64,000 nucleotides of DNA, from positions 124,001-188,000 of the forward strand of contig NZ_JAIRAU010000048.1 of NCBI RefSeq assembly GCF_020073745.1, given 5' to 3'. A model generated the notes under the pieces. That model worked only from the letters and a program-made list of their open reading frames with translations. It did no database searches and was not told the DNA's origin. This DNA comes from Nannocystis pusilla (GTDB lineage: Bacteria > Myxococcota_A > Polyangia > Nannocystales > Nannocystaceae). Numbering within the stretch: the first letter of the stretch is position 1; each line of letters starts with the position of its first letter. Of this stretch, positions 39,388-49,800 are shown piece by piece. Made by a program: the position numbers and the translations under genes.

Positions 39388-39819
39388 ATGCCGTCCGTGT
39401 TCACCCGGATCATCAACGGCGAGCTGCCCGGTCGCTTCGTGTACCAGGACGACCGCTGCGCCGCATTTTTGTCGATCGCGCCGCTGCGCCCCGGTCACAC
39501 GCTGGTGGTGCCGAAGCAGGAGGTCGACCACTGGCTCGACCTCGACGCCGACCTCGTGGCCCACCTCACCCAGGTGGCGCAGACGATCGGCCGTGGGCAG
39601 ATGCTGGCGTTCGCGCCGACCCGCGTCGGGCTGATGATCGCCGGCCTCGAGGTGCCGCACGTGCACATCCACGTGGTGCCGATCGACGGGCCGCACGACC
39701 TCGACTTCGCCAACGCCGACCACCGCGCCGGCGCGGCCGCGCTCGACGAGGCGGCCGACAAGCTGCGCCAGGCGCTGGGCAAGCTGGCCCCCGGGGGCGC
39801 CGGCGAATGGTGTCTGTGA
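39388..39819 (+). CDS. HIT-family nucleotide hydrolase/transferase
   Basis: 143 residues. It carries the histidine triad HVHIHVVP near residue 90, with GHTLVVPKQEVDHWLDL before it. HIT proteins hydrolyse or transfer nucleoside phosphoramidates or dinucleoside polyphosphates through the central histidine. The ATG at 39388 gives a normal family length. It sits between mpg and hemB on the same strand. Repeat units follow the stop directly. Confidence 0.9.
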   Translation: MPSVFTRIINGELPGRFVYQDDRCAAFLSIAPLRPGHTLVVPKQEVDHWLDLDADLVAHLTQVAQTIGRGQMLAFAPTRVGLMIAGLEVPHVHIHVVPIDGPHDLDFANADHRAGAAALDEAADKLRQALGKLAPGGAGEWCL

Positions 39820-39842
39820 GGACATGTCACAAGAGACAGGGA
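39807..39842. repeat. 14-bp repeat units between the HIT gene and hemB
   Basis: CATG at 39825 and CAGG at 39839 are 14 bp apart, with a weaker GGTG at 39811. An in-frame ATG within the first core (39824) could extend hemB by eight residues. Confidence 0.6.
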
Positions 39843-39847
39843 CGACG

Positions 39848-40840
39848 ATGCTGAACCTGCTGCAGAGGCCGCGCCGCAACCGCAAGCACCCGGCGATCCG
39901 GGCGTTCGTCCGCGAGACGACGCTGGCGCCGGAGCACCTGATCTACCCGCTGTTCGTCCACGCCGGCGAGGACGACGTGCCGATCGCGTCGATGCCCGGG
40001 TGCGCCCGGCTGTCGCGGCGGGGCCTCCTGGCCGAGGTCGAGAAGGCGCGCGCGGTCGGGGTCGACATCATCGCGCTGTTCCCGGCGGTCGCCGAGGCGC
40101 TCAAGGCGCCCGACGGGCGCGAGGCGTGGAACCCGAACGGGCTGGTGCCGGACACCATCAAGGCGCTGAAGGACCGCTGGCCCGACCTCGTGATCGTCAC
40201 CGACGTCGCGCTCGACCCGTACAACAGCGACGGGCACGACGGCATCGTCGCGCCCGACGGGCGGATCTTGAACGACGAGACGGTCGAGGCGCTGTGCAAC
40301 CAGGCGCTGTGCCAGGCGCGCGCGGGGGCCGACGTCGTCGCGCCCTCGGACATGATGGACGGACGCGTGCAGGCGCTGCGCGAGGCGCTCGACGGCGAGG
40401 GCTTCATCGACGTGTCGATCCTGGCCTACACGGCGAAGTACGCCTCGGGCTTCTACGGGCCGTTCCGCGACGCGCTCGACTCGGCCCCGAAGAGCGGCGA
40501 CAAGAAGACGTACCAGATGGACCCCGCCAACGCCCGCGAGGCGCTGCGCGAGGCCGAGCTCGACGAGGTCGAGGGCGCCGACATCCTGATGGTCAAGCCG
40601 GCCGGGCCCTACCTCGACATCCTCGCGGCGCTGCGAAGGTCCACCAGCCTGCCGCTCGCGGCGTATCAGGTCAGCGGCGAGTACGCGATGCTCAAGGCGG
40701 CGTGCGAGCGCGGCTGGCTCGACGAGAAGCGAGTGGTGCTCGAGAGCCTGCTCGGGATCCGCCGCGCCGGCGCCGACGTGATCTTGACCTACTTCGCGCG
40801 CCAGGCGGCCGAGTGGCTGGTGGCGTCGTCGCGGCGGTAA
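39848..40840 (+). CDS. hemB: Delta-aminolevulinic acid dehydratase (porphobilinogen synthase)
   Basis: 330 residues. It condenses two 5-aminolevulinate molecules to porphobilinogen in haem and corrin synthesis. The active-site lysines are in YTAKYASGFYGPF and MVKPAGPYLD. The metal loop reads DVALDPYNSDGHDG with aspartates instead of the cysteines of zinc enzymes, so this is the magnesium-type class. The ATG at 39848 (MLNLLQRPRRNRKHPAIR) aligns with family starts. An ATG at 39824 in a repeat core would add eight residues and was not chosen. Confidence 0.96.
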   Translation: MLNLLQRPRRNRKHPAIRAFVRETTLAPEHLIYPLFVHAGEDDVPIASMPGCARLSRRGLLAEVEKARAVGVDIIALFPAVAEALKAPDGREAWNPNGLVPDTIKALKDRWPDLVIVTDVALDPYNSDGHDGIVAPDGRILNDETVEALCNQALCQARAGADVVAPSDMMDGRVQALREALDGEGFIDVSILAYTAKYASGFYGPFRDALDSAPKSGDKKTYQMDPANAREALREAELDEVEGADILMVKPAGPYLDILAALRRSTSLPLAAYQVSGEYAMLKAACERGWLDEKRVVLESLLGIRRAGADVILTYFARQAAEWLVASSRR

Positions 40841-40853
40841 CAGAGGTACAGCG

Positions 40854-42065
40854 ATGGCGCGGCTCGAGTTCTGGTTCGACTTCTCGTGCCCGTTCGCCTA
40901 CGTGGCGTCGACGCAGGTCGAGCAACTGGCCCAAAGGACAGGTGCAGAGCTCGACCTGCGGCCGATGCTGCTCGGCGGGGTGTTCAAGGCCCGCGGCACG
41001 CCGCAGAACCTGGCGGCGACGCTGAACCCGGCCAAGGCCCGGCACAACCTCGACGACATGCGCCGCCAGGCCCAGCGCGCCGGCGTGCCGCTGCGCATGC
41101 CGGCCAGCCACCCGATGCGCACGGTCGAGGCGCTGCGCTGCGTGCTGGCGGCGGGGCTGTCGCTGCCGCTGATCCACCGGATCTACCGCGCGTACTGGGA
41201 CGAGAACGCGGACATCTCCGACCGCGCGGTGCTGACGCGGGCGATCGCGGAGGCGGGGCTCGAGCCGGCAGCGATCCTCGCGCGCGCCGGGTCGCAGGCG
41301 ATCAAGGACGAGCTTCGCCGCCGCACCGACGAGGCGGTCGCGCGCGGGATCTTCGGCGTGCCGACCTACTTCGTCGGCGACCAGCTGTTCTGGGGACAGG
41401 ACCGAGCGGACATGGTCGAAGCGGCGCTCGGCGGTCGACCGGCGGCGCCGCGCCTGGCGCCGACGGCCCCGGTCGAGCTCTTCTTCGACTACAGCAGCCC
41501 GTTCGCGTACCTGGCGATCCTGCGCGCGGAGGCCGAGCTGGGCCCGCAGGTGCGCTGGCGGCCGATCCTGCTCGGGGGGCTGTTCCGCAGCATCGGCACG
41601 CCCGACGTGCCGCTGTTCGTGCAGAGCCCGGAGAAGCGGCGCCACACGATGCTCGACCTCGACCGCCAGGCGGCTCGCGCGGGGGTGCCGTTCAAATTCC
41701 CGGCGCGGTTCCCGGTCCGCACGGTGCTGCCGCTGCGGGTCACGCTGGCCGCCGGCTCGCCTCCGGCGCTGGTGCGCGCGCTGGCGACGGCGCTGTGGGC
41801 CGAGGACCGCGACATCAGCGACCCGGCGGTGGTGGCGGCGATCGCCGACGCGGTCGGGCTCGACGGGGCGGGGCTGGTCGCGGCGACGGAGACGCCGGAG
41901 ATCAAGCAGGCGCTGGTGACGAGCACGGCCGCGGCGGAGGCCGCCGGGGTGTTCGGGGTGCCGACCTTCGTCGTCACCACGGAGCGCGGGCCGCAGCTCT
42001 ACTGGGGCGCCGACCGCCTGGCGCTGGCGGCCGCGGCGGCCGGCGGCGACCTCTCGGCGATGTGA
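40854..42065 (+). CDS. Tandem-duplicated DsbA-fold (HCCA isomerase-like) protein
   Basis: 403 residues made of two homologous DsbA-fold domains (about 1-195 and 200-400), each like 2-hydroxychromene-2-carboxylate isomerase/kappa-GST proteins of about 200 residues. Both start FxDxSxPFAYxA (FDFSCPFAYVAS, FDYSSPFAYLA), carry LRPMLLGGVFKARGTP or WRPILLGGLFRSIGTP, and end with GIFGVPTYFV or GVFGVPTFVV before the substrate loop. There is no CxxC, so it is not a disulfide oxidoreductase; glutathione-dependent isomerase or transferase chemistry is inferred. Two separate two-unit 14-bp repeats lie inside (40927/40941 and 41399/41413). Confidence 0.8.
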   Translation: MARLEFWFDFSCPFAYVASTQVEQLAQRTGAELDLRPMLLGGVFKARGTPQNLAATLNPAKARHNLDDMRRQAQRAGVPLRMPASHPMRTVEALRCVLAAGLSLPLIHRIYRAYWDENADISDRAVLTRAIAEAGLEPAAILARAGSQAIKDELRRRTDEAVARGIFGVPTYFVGDQLFWGQDRADMVEAALGGRPAAPRLAPTAPVELFFDYSSPFAYLAILRAEAELGPQVRWRPILLGGLFRSIGTPDVPLFVQSPEKRRHTMLDLDRQAARAGVPFKFPARFPVRTVLPLRVTLAAGSPPALVRALATALWAEDRDISDPAVVAAIADAVGLDGAGLVAATETPEIKQALVTSTAAAEAAGVFGVPTFVVTTERGPQLYWGADRLALAAAAAGGDLSAM

Positions 42066-42070
42066 CTCGA

Positions 42071-42137
42071 GGACATGTCTGTTCGGACCTGCCCGCGAGA
42101 GCAGGCCCGATCGGGCATGTTCATCAGGACATGCCCG
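42071..42137. repeat. Five-unit 14-bp phased repeat between convergent genes
   Basis: Cores at 42076, 42090, 42104, 42118 and 42132 (CATG, CCTG, CAGG, CATG, CATG) are exactly 14 bp apart. CGGGCATGT and ACATGCCCG form a 9-bp stem. The array fills the gap between the DsbA-fold gene and the convergent peptidase gene. Confidence 0.92.
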
Positions 42138-42149
42138 CGCGGCCGCGGC

Positions 42150-43142
42150 TCACAGGTGGGCGTAGCGGTCGGTGGCGCGGCGCAGGCTGAGGGCGATGCC
42201 GGGCTCGAAGGCGGAGTGGCCGGCGTCGGGGACGATCACCAGCTCGGAGCGGGGCAGCCGCTTGTGCAGGTGCCAGGCGTTCTCGAGCGGGCAGATGACG
42301 TCGTAGCGGCCGTGGACGATCGTGGTGGGGATGTGCTGGATCTTCGGCGCGTCGTCGAGCAGCTGGGTCTCGTGGGCGAGGAAGCCCTTGTTGACGAAGT
42401 AGTGGCACTCGATGCGCGAGAAGGCGAGGGTGAAGTCGGTGTTGTCGCAGTGCATCTCGACGTCGGGGTCGGGGTGCAGGGTGGCGACGCGGCTCTCCCA
42501 CAGGCTCCACGCGCGCGCGGCCTCGACGCGGACGCGCGGGTCGGCGGCGGTGAGGCGGCGGTAGTAGGCGGCGATGAGGTCGCCGCGCTCGGCCTCGGGG
42601 ATCGGGGCGACGAAGGCCTCCCAGGCGTCGGGGAACAGGGTGCGGGTGCCGCGGCCGTAGAACCAGTCGGACTCGCGGCGGGTGAACATGAAGATCCCGC
42701 GCAGCACGAGCTCGGTGACGCGGTGCGGGTGCGCCTGGGCGTAGGCGACGCCGAGGGTGCTGCCCCACGAGCCGCCGAACACCTGCCAGCGCTCGATGCC
42801 GAGGTGCTCGCGCAGGCGCTCGATGTCGGCGACGAGGTCCCAGGTGGTGTTGTCGTCGAGCGAGGCGAACGGCTCGCTCTGGCCGCAGCCGCGCTGGTCG
42901 AACAGGATGATACGGTAGCGCGCCGGGTCGAAGAAGCGCCGGTGCTTGGGGTCGGTGCCGCCGCCGGGCCCGCCGTGGAGGAACACCACCGGCTTGCCGG
43001 CGCGGTTGCCCGACTGCTCGAAGTAGAGGTCGTGGCCCCCGGGGACCTGCAGCCGGCCGAAGTGGAACGGGTCGATCGGCGGATAGAGGCCGGCGAGTGG
43101 GTCCTGACGGTGGGGCGCGGAGTGAGCTGGTCGAACGGTCAT
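42150..43142 (-). CDS. pip: Proline iminopeptidase (alpha/beta hydrolase), copy 1
   Basis: A 330-residue cytoplasmic S33 peptidase that releases N-terminal proline. Seen: HGGPGGGTDP (oxyanion hole), DQRGCGQSEP, the nucleophile in VFGGSWGSTLGVAYA, and DAGHSAFEPGI with the catalytic histidine. The catalytic aspartate is expected in HGRYDVICP. It starts at an ATG inside a repeat core, 48 bp after the paralogous gene on the same strand. Confidence 0.92.
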   Translation of the reverse strand: MTVRPAHSAPHRQDPLAGLYPPIDPFHFGRLQVPGGHDLYFEQSGNRAGKPVVFLHGGPGGGTDPKHRRFFDPARYRIILFDQRGCGQSEPFASLDDNTTWDLVADIERLREHLGIERWQVFGGSWGSTLGVAYAQAHPHRVTELVLRGIFMFTRRESDWFYGRGTRTLFPDAWEAFVAPIPEAERGDLIAAYYRRLTAADPRVRVEAARAWSLWESRVATLHPDPDVEMHCDNTDFTLAFSRIECHYFVNKGFLAHETQLLDDAPKIQHIPTTIVHGRYDVICPLENAWHLHKRLPRSELVIVPDAGHSAFEPGIALSLRRATDRYAHL

Positions 43143-43188
43143 GACGAAAAGCCCAGGTTCGATAGGACAGGTTTGAAAGGACAGGGCC
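43124..43188. repeat. Five-unit 14-bp phased repeat over the start codon of pip copy 1
   Basis: Cores at 43128, 43142, 43156, 43170 and 43184 (CTG, CATG, CAGG, CAGG, CAGG) are exactly 14 bp apart. The array fills the 48-bp gap between the two pip genes, and its CATG contains the start codon. Confidence 0.9.
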
Positions 43189-43190
43189 GG

Positions 43191-44156
43191 TCAGACGCGG
43201 GCGGCGAACCGGTCGGTGGCCGAGACGAGCTCGTGGAGGATGCCGGGCTCGAAGGCGGAGTGGCCGGCGTCGTCGACGATCCGCAGGTCGGCCTCGGGCC
43301 AGGCGCGGTGGAGGTCCCAGGCGCTCTGGGCCGGGCAGACGACGTCGTAGCGGCCCTGGACGATGACGGCGGGGATGTTGCGGATCCGGGTGACGTTCTC
43401 GACCAGCTGGTTGTCGCGCTCGAGGAAGCCGCGGTGGACGAAGTAGTGGGCCTCGATGCGGGCGAACGCGAGGCTGAACTCGTCCTCGCCGGCGCGCTCG
43501 ATCTGCTCCGAGTTGACGTGCAGGTAGCTGGTGCTGGCCTCCCACACGCTCCACGCCCGCGCGGCGTCGCGGCGCACGACCGGGTCGTCGCTGGTCAGTC
43601 GGCGGTGGTAGGCCTTCATCAGGTCGCCGCGCTCGGCGACCGGGATCGGGGCGAGGAACCGATCCCACGCGTCGGGGAACAGCGCGCTGGCGCCGTCCTG
43701 GTAGAACCACCGCAGCTCGCTGCGGCGCAGGAGGAAGATCCCCCGCAGCACGAGCTCGGTGACGCGCCGAGGGTGCGTCTGCGCGTAGGCCAGCGCGAGC
43801 GTGCTGCCCCACGAGCCGCCGAACACCTGCCAGCGCTGGATGTCGAGGTGGTCGCGCACGCGCTCGATGTCGCCGACGAGGTCCCAGGTGGTGTTCTCCT
43901 GCAGCTCGGCGTGCGGGGTGCTCCTGCCGCAGCCGCGCTGGTCGAACAGCACGATGCGGTAGCGGTCGGGGTCGAAGAAGCGCCGCTGCTCGGGCACGGT
44001 GCCGCCGCCCGGTCCGCCGTGGAGGAACACGGCCGGCTTGCCGTCGGGGTTGCCCGACTCCTCGAAGTACACGCGGTGCAGGCCGCTGACCTGCAAGAAG
44101 CCGGCGTTGTAGGGCTCGATCTCCGGGTAGAGCGTGCGCCTCGGTGGGGGGGCCAT
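43191..44156 (-). CDS. pip: Proline iminopeptidase (alpha/beta hydrolase), copy 2
   Basis: A 321-residue paralogue of the adjacent gene with the same order of motifs: HGGPGGGTVP, DQRGCGRSTP, VFGGSWGSTLALAYA, QGRYDVVCP and DAGHSAFEPGI. The active site is complete in both copies, so neither looks inactive. Tandem duplication followed by divergence of substrate preference is the simplest reading. The two genes are separated only by a 14-bp array. Confidence 0.9.
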   Translation of the reverse strand: MAPPPRRTLYPEIEPYNAGFLQVSGLHRVYFEESGNPDGKPAVFLHGGPGGGTVPEQRRFFDPDRYRIVLFDQRGCGRSTPHAELQENTTWDLVGDIERVRDHLDIQRWQVFGGSWGSTLALAYAQTHPRRVTELVLRGIFLLRRSELRWFYQDGASALFPDAWDRFLAPIPVAERGDLMKAYHRRLTSDDPVVRRDAARAWSVWEASTSYLHVNSEQIERAGEDEFSLAFARIEAHYFVHRGFLERDNQLVENVTRIRNIPAVIVQGRYDVVCPAQSAWDLHRAWPEADLRIVDDAGHSAFEPGILHELVSATDRFAARV

Positions 44157-44347
44157 CGGCGCGAGCTTGGCAAAGCGCGATCAAGGCGTCCATAGGCGCC
44201 GCGTGCGGCCGCCTCGCGCGGTCGGTGGCGGGCCCGGCGGGCAAAACCGCGCAGCGGCCGGAGACGCGCCTCCGGGCGGGCTCAGCCGGCAGTAAGGGCC
44301 GGCGAGGGCCCGGCGTTACCATCGGCCTCGCAGGAGATCCCTCGCAC

Positions 44348-46699
44348 GTGTCCAGGCTCGCATCGTCCGCCCTCGTCGCTTTCCTCCTCGCCGGCTGCGC
44401 CCATGGCCGCAGCCCCTACGCCGCCACCGAGAGCTCGCTCGAGCTCGACCGTGTGGTGCTCTACCGCAACGGGATCGGCTACTTCGAGCGCCGCGGCGAG
44501 GTCAAGGGCGACGCGCTGGTGATCAAGGTCCGCAAGGACCAGGTCAACGATCTCCTCAAGAGCCTGACGGTGGTCGAGCGCAAGAGCGGCCAGGCGGTCA
44601 GCGTGTCGATGCCGCTCGACCCCGAGTCGTGGGCCAATGCTGCTCTTTCGACCCTGGCCCCGGGGCAAGGTAGTTTGGCGCAGGTGCTCGACGCGCTGCG
44701 CGGGACCTACGTGACGCTGAAGACGACGCAGGGCAAGCTGCGCGGGCGCATCGTGCTGGTCGAGGCGATCGTCGACGAGCCCGACCCGACGCCGCCGCCG
44801 TCGTCGGAGCGGGTGCCGCCGCCGCAGGGCGGCGCGCGCGACTTCAAGGTGTCGCTGATGGACGGCAAGCAGCTGCAGGTGGTGCGGCTGTCGAAGGTGC
44901 GCGGGGTGACGCTGCAGGACGGCGACCTCGCGCTGCAGTTCCACCGCACGCTCGACGCGACCGCCGGCGAGGGGATGTTCCAGCAAGTGGCGGTGGAGAT
45001 CCGGCTGGCCGGCGCCAACGCCCACGACCTGGTGGTCAGCTACGTGGTGGCGGCGCCGATGTGGAAGCCGACGTACCGGGTGGTCCTGCCCGAGCCGGGC
45101 GAGAAGGGGCCGGCGCTGCTGCAGGCGTGGGCGGTGGTCGACAACACCAGCGGCGAGGATTGGGGCAAGGTGTCGATGAGCCTGACGTCGGGCGCGCCGA
45201 TCGCGTTCCGCTACGACCTGCACACGCCGCGCACGGTGTCGCGCTCCGACCTCACGGAGGCCGGGGTGCAGAAGCGGGCCGCGGTGGCGATGGGCGAGAC
45301 GTCGTACCAGTCCGGCGGCGACCGCGACGGCGACGCGATCCCCGACGCGCTCGACAAGTGCCCCGACCACCCGGAGGTGTTCAACGGCTACACCGACGAG
45401 GACGGCTGCCCCGACGCCGCCAACGCCGCGTCGATCGCGGGCCAGCCGGCGCCGCCACCCCCGATGGCGCCCAGCCCCGCTCCGGCCCCCGACCCCAGGG
45501 CGGCCAAGAAGAAGGACAAGGCGGGCGGCGGCGGGAGCAGCCGCAACACCCGCGCGACGACCATCGAGGCCGAATACGAGCGCGGCTGGGACCACGCCGG
45601 CGACGAGATGGCGAAGGCCGAGGAGCAGGCGGCGGGCCCGGCGATGGACCTCGAGTCGCTGCGCCGCAGCACGCAGGCGAGCGCGCGGGCCAAGAGCGTC
45701 AGCGGGTTGACGCGCTTCGATCTCAACGAGCGCGTGACGGTGCCCGACGGCAGCTCGACGATGGTGGCGATCGTTAACCAGGACGTGGCGGCCGAGCAGA
45801 CGTTCCTGTTCCGCCCGGGCGGCGCGGGCCAGGGCTACGAGCAGAACCCGTACCGCGTGGTCCGCTTCAAGAACACGACGCCGTTCGTGCTCGAGCCGGG
45901 GCCGATCGCGATCTACGCCGGCGGGAGCTTCGTCGGCGAGGGCCTGTCGGAGGCGGTCGGGACGCAGACGAGCACGACGATCCCGTTCGCGGTCGAGCCG
46001 TCGCTGATGGTGTCGTCGCAGGCGCAGTACACCGGCGACGACCTGCGCATCGTCAAGATCGTGCGCGGGGTGATCGAGGTCGAGAACTTCCAGCGCGTGG
46101 CGACCACGTGGACGGTGAAGGGCCAACCTGACCCGAAGGGCTACTCGGTGCTGATCCGCCACCCGAAGCGGGGCGGGGCCTACGCGCTCAAGTCGAAGAT
46201 CGAGGGGCTCGAGGAGCTGCCCGACGCGTACCTCGTGCCGCTCAAGGTCACCGGCAACGCGACCGAGGGCAAGGTCGAGGTCGTCGAGCAGACGCCGTCG
46301 CAGACCCAAATCTCGATCTGGGACGGGCGCGTGCCCCTGCTGCTCGACGCGCTGCTGCGCGTGCCGAACCTCGACGCGGGCGCGCGCAAGAAGCTCGAGC
46401 CGCTGGTCCGCCTGCGCCAGGAGATCGGCCGCATCGACACCGAGATCGAGGGCCTCGCGCGCCAGCAGTCCGAGCTCGACCAGCGCGCGAACGAGACCCG
46501 GCAGAACCTCGAGGCGATCAAGAAGGACTCGGCGGCCGGCGATCTGCGCAGCAAGTTGAACAAGCGCCTCGACGAGTTCACGCGCGAGGCCGACAAGATC
46601 GGCCGCACCATCGTCGAGCTGCAGTCGAAGCGGCTCGAGAAGAAGATCGAGCTCGAGGACTCGCTGCAGAGCATCGATTTATCGGCGCCAACACCGTGA
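44348..46699 (+). CDS. DUF4139-domain lipoprotein with a thrombospondin type 3 calcium-repeat insert
   Basis: 783 residues from the GTG at 44348, where SRLASSALVAFLLAGC forms a signal peptide and lipobox. The DUF4139 start (LDRVVLYRNGIGYFERRG) and YVVAAPMWKPTYRVVL, NTSGEDWGKVSMSLTSG match the two DUF4139 proteins at 3-7 kb, but this one is exported. A TSP3-like DRDGDAIPDALDKCPD...DGCPD calcium loop at about 325-355 is followed by a Pro/Ala/Lys-rich linker. The C-terminal DUF4139 half is followed by a coiled coil to the end. Its function is unknown. Confidence 0.75.
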   Translation: MSRLASSALVAFLLAGCAHGRSPYAATESSLELDRVVLYRNGIGYFERRGEVKGDALVIKVRKDQVNDLLKSLTVVERKSGQAVSVSMPLDPESWANAALSTLAPGQGSLAQVLDALRGTYVTLKTTQGKLRGRIVLVEAIVDEPDPTPPPSSERVPPPQGGARDFKVSLMDGKQLQVVRLSKVRGVTLQDGDLALQFHRTLDATAGEGMFQQVAVEIRLAGANAHDLVVSYVVAAPMWKPTYRVVLPEPGEKGPALLQAWAVVDNTSGEDWGKVSMSLTSGAPIAFRYDLHTPRTVSRSDLTEAGVQKRAAVAMGETSYQSGGDRDGDAIPDALDKCPDHPEVFNGYTDEDGCPDAANAASIAGQPAPPPPMAPSPAPAPDPRAAKKKDKAGGGGSSRNTRATTIEAEYERGWDHAGDEMAKAEEQAAGPAMDLESLRRSTQASARAKSVSGLTRFDLNERVTVPDGSSTMVAIVNQDVAAEQTFLFRPGGAGQGYEQNPYRVVRFKNTTPFVLEPGPIAIYAGGSFVGEGLSEAVGTQTSTTIPFAVEPSLMVSSQAQYTGDDLRIVKIVRGVIEVENFQRVATTWTVKGQPDPKGYSVLIRHPKRGGAYALKSKIEGLEELPDAYLVPLKVTGNATEGKVEVVEQTPSQTQISIWDGRVPLLLDALLRVPNLDAGARKKLEPLVRLRQEIGRIDTEIEGLARQQSELDQRANETRQNLEAIKKDSAAGDLRSKLNKRLDEFTREADKIGRTIVELQSKRLEKKIELEDSLQSIDLSAPTP

Positions 46700-46859
46700 A
46701 GTGAATTGCCGGGTACGCGAGGTGACGAACCTGCACCGCGCGCAAAAGCCGACGGCTCTGTCCCACACCGCCCCTCACCGAGGCAGCCAAACGGCCTTGC
46801 CGCGCGCCCGCGGGCCGTGCGACGCTGGTCGTGATGTCCCGGAACCCCGAGGACCTTCG

Positions 46860-49800
46860 GTGAGCGATCACGACGCAGGCGCGTCCGGCGCGATTCCGAA
46901 CGTGGATCCGAGGCCAGGTCCCAAAGGCCAGGTTCCGACGTCGTCGCAGCACGCCCGCTCGATGCGACCGGTCCCGAAGATCGTCGAGACCGCGGTGTTC
47001 GAGTGGGAGCCGCCGGCCACGTTCGACGAGTACCGGCTGGTCCGCCTGCTCGGCAAGGGCAGCATGGGCCGGGTGTACCTGGCCCACGACACGGTGCTCG
47101 ACCGCCCGGTCGCGGTGAAGTTCGTCGGCCACGTCGCGCCCGACGCCGACGACCGCGAGCGCTTCCAGGTCGAGGGCCGCGCGGTGGCGCGGATCCAGCA
47201 CCCCAACGTGGTGACGATCTACCGCGTCGGTCAGCTCGAGGGCCACCCGTACCTCATCACCGAGTACATCCGCGGCAAGAACCTCGGCGAGATCCAGGTG
47301 CCGCTGCCGTCGCGCAAGGTGCTCGAGCTGGCGATCGGCCTGTGCCGCGGGCTGGCGGCGGCGCACCGCCACGGCGTGCTCCACCGCGACATCAAGCTGG
47401 CCAACGCGATCCTCGCCGAGACCGGCGAGATCAAGCTGCTCGACTTCAGCCTGGCCAAGCTGATGGACCCGGCGTCGCTCGACCCGGTGCGCCCGGAGCC
47501 GCCCAGGGAGGAAGCGATCGAGGCGGCGTCGTCGGTGGTGATGCGCAGCAGCGACGGCGGGCGCATCGATCGCCAGGCCGAGACGATCAAGCTGCGCGAC
47601 GCCAGCGCGAGCGCGGCGCTGCCCCGCGTCCACGACGACTCGGCCGGACGCTCGAACGCGGGGATGTCGGCCGCGGCGCTGTCGGCCGCCGACATCCCGG
47701 TGGCCGCCGAGTCGCTGACCCAGGCCGGCACGCTGCTCGGCACGCCGCACTACATGGCCCCCGAGCTGTGGCGGGCGGAGCCGGCGTCGCGCCGGTCGGA
47801 CGTGTACGCGCTCGGCGTGCTGATGTACATCCTCGCGTCGGGCCGCCCGCCGACCGAGGCGAGCACGCCGCTCGAGCTGGCCGAGCGGCTGCAAGAGTAC
47901 GAGCCGCGCCCGCTGCTCGAGCGAGCGCCGCGCTGCGACCCGCGCCTCGCCGGCCTGATCGACCGCTGCCTGCGCCGCGACCCGTTCGCCCGCTTCGGCT
48001 CGGCCGACGACCTGCTGGCGGCGCTCGAGTCGCTGCAGCCGAGCGGCCGCGAGCTGGTGATCCCCGAGGGCAACCCGTACCGCGGCCTGCAGGCGTTCGA
48101 GTCGAAGCACCGCGCGGTGTTCTTCGGCCGCGGCGTCGAGATCCGCGCGGTCCTCGAGCGCCTCCGCGCCGACGCGCTGGTGGTCGTCGCCGGCGACTCG
48201 GGCGTCGGCAAGTCGTCGCTCGTCAAGGCCGGCGTGGTGCCGATGGTCGAGGAGGGCAACCTCGACCACGCGCGCCAGTGGGCCTCGGCGGCGATGACCC
48301 CGGGCCGCTACCCGCTGCAGACGCTGATCTCGACGCTGGCTGTCCTCTTCGACATGTCCGAAGAGACATTGGCGGCGCTGATCGCCGAGAGCTCAACCGA
48401 GCTGGTCCGGGCGCTGCGCAAGCAGATCGGCGAGGCGCGCGGGCGGCTGCTGGTGATCGACCAGTTCGAGGAGCTGGTGACGCTGAGCGCGCCGCAGGAG
48501 GTCGGGATCGTCGGCCCGCTGCTGGCGCGCCTGGCCTCGGGGCTGCCGGGGCTGCGGGTGATGGCGACGGTGCGCGGCGACTTCCTGACGCGCGTGGTCC
48601 AGGTGCCGGGGATCGGCGACGAGCTGTCGCGGGCGATCTACATCTTGCGGCCGCTGTCGCCGGAGGGCGCGCGCGAGGCGATCGTCGGACCGGCCAAGGT
48701 CAAGGGCGTGCGCATCGAGCCGGCGACGCTGGTCGACGAGCTGGTCGAGGCCGGCTCGCGCGGCAGCCTGCCGCTCCTGCAGTTCGCGCTGGCCGAGCTG
48801 TGGGAGATCCGCGACCAGGCGACCAACATCATCTCGCCCGCCGACCTGCGCAAGGTCGGCGGCGTCAGCGGGGCGCTGGCGCGGCACGGCGACGCGGTGC
48901 TGGCCGAATTGATCCCGACGCAGCGCGCGGCGGCGCGGCGGATCTTGATGCGCCTCGTGACCGTCGACGACACCCGCGCGGTGCGGACCGAGGACGAGCT
49001 GACGTCCGACTCGCCCGCGGCCGCCGAGGCCCTCAAGGCGCTGGTGCGCGCGCGCCTGGTGGTGGCCCGCGAGGTCAACGACGTCGCGGTCTTCGAGATC
49101 GCCCACGAGGCGCTGCTCGGCGGCTGGTCGACGCTCAGCACCTGGCTCGAGGAGGAGCGCGACGGCCGGGCGACGCGCCACCGGCTCGAGCTCGCGGTCG
49201 CCGAGTGGGAGCGGCTCGGTCGCAGCCGCGACGCGCTGTGGAGCGGGGCGCCGCTGCAGGAAGTGATGGGGCTCGACCCGGCGTCGCTGCGGCCGAAGGA
49301 GCGCGACTTCATCGCCGCGTGCAAGGCGGCCGCGGCGCGGGTGCGGGCGTTGAAGCGCGGGGCGGTCGTGCTGCTGCCGGCGGTGGCGATCTCGATGTAC
49401 GCCGGGATGTGGTTCAAGGGCCAGGCGGACCTGCGGGCCAAGGTCGACGCGCACCTGACCGCGGCCGAGCAGGAGCGGGCGGTCGCCGGCAAGGCGCGCG
49501 CCGACGCCGAGGCGCTGCGGGCCGAGGCGCTGACCGCCTACGACGCCGGCAAGCAGGCCGATGCCGACGTGCTGTGGACCCGCTACGTGGCGGCGCTGCC
49601 CGAGGCGGAGCAGCGGCTGGCCCGCTCGGCGCAGAAGCTCGAGACGGCGCTGAGCCTCGACGGCCGCCGCGACGACGTGCGCGAGCGGCTCGGCGAGACG
49701 CTGCTGCAGCGCGCGCTGCTGGCCGAACAGGCGGGTCACGGGGAGTTCGTGATCAACGACCTGCTCGAGCGCCTCAAGCTCTACGACGAGGGCGGCGCGC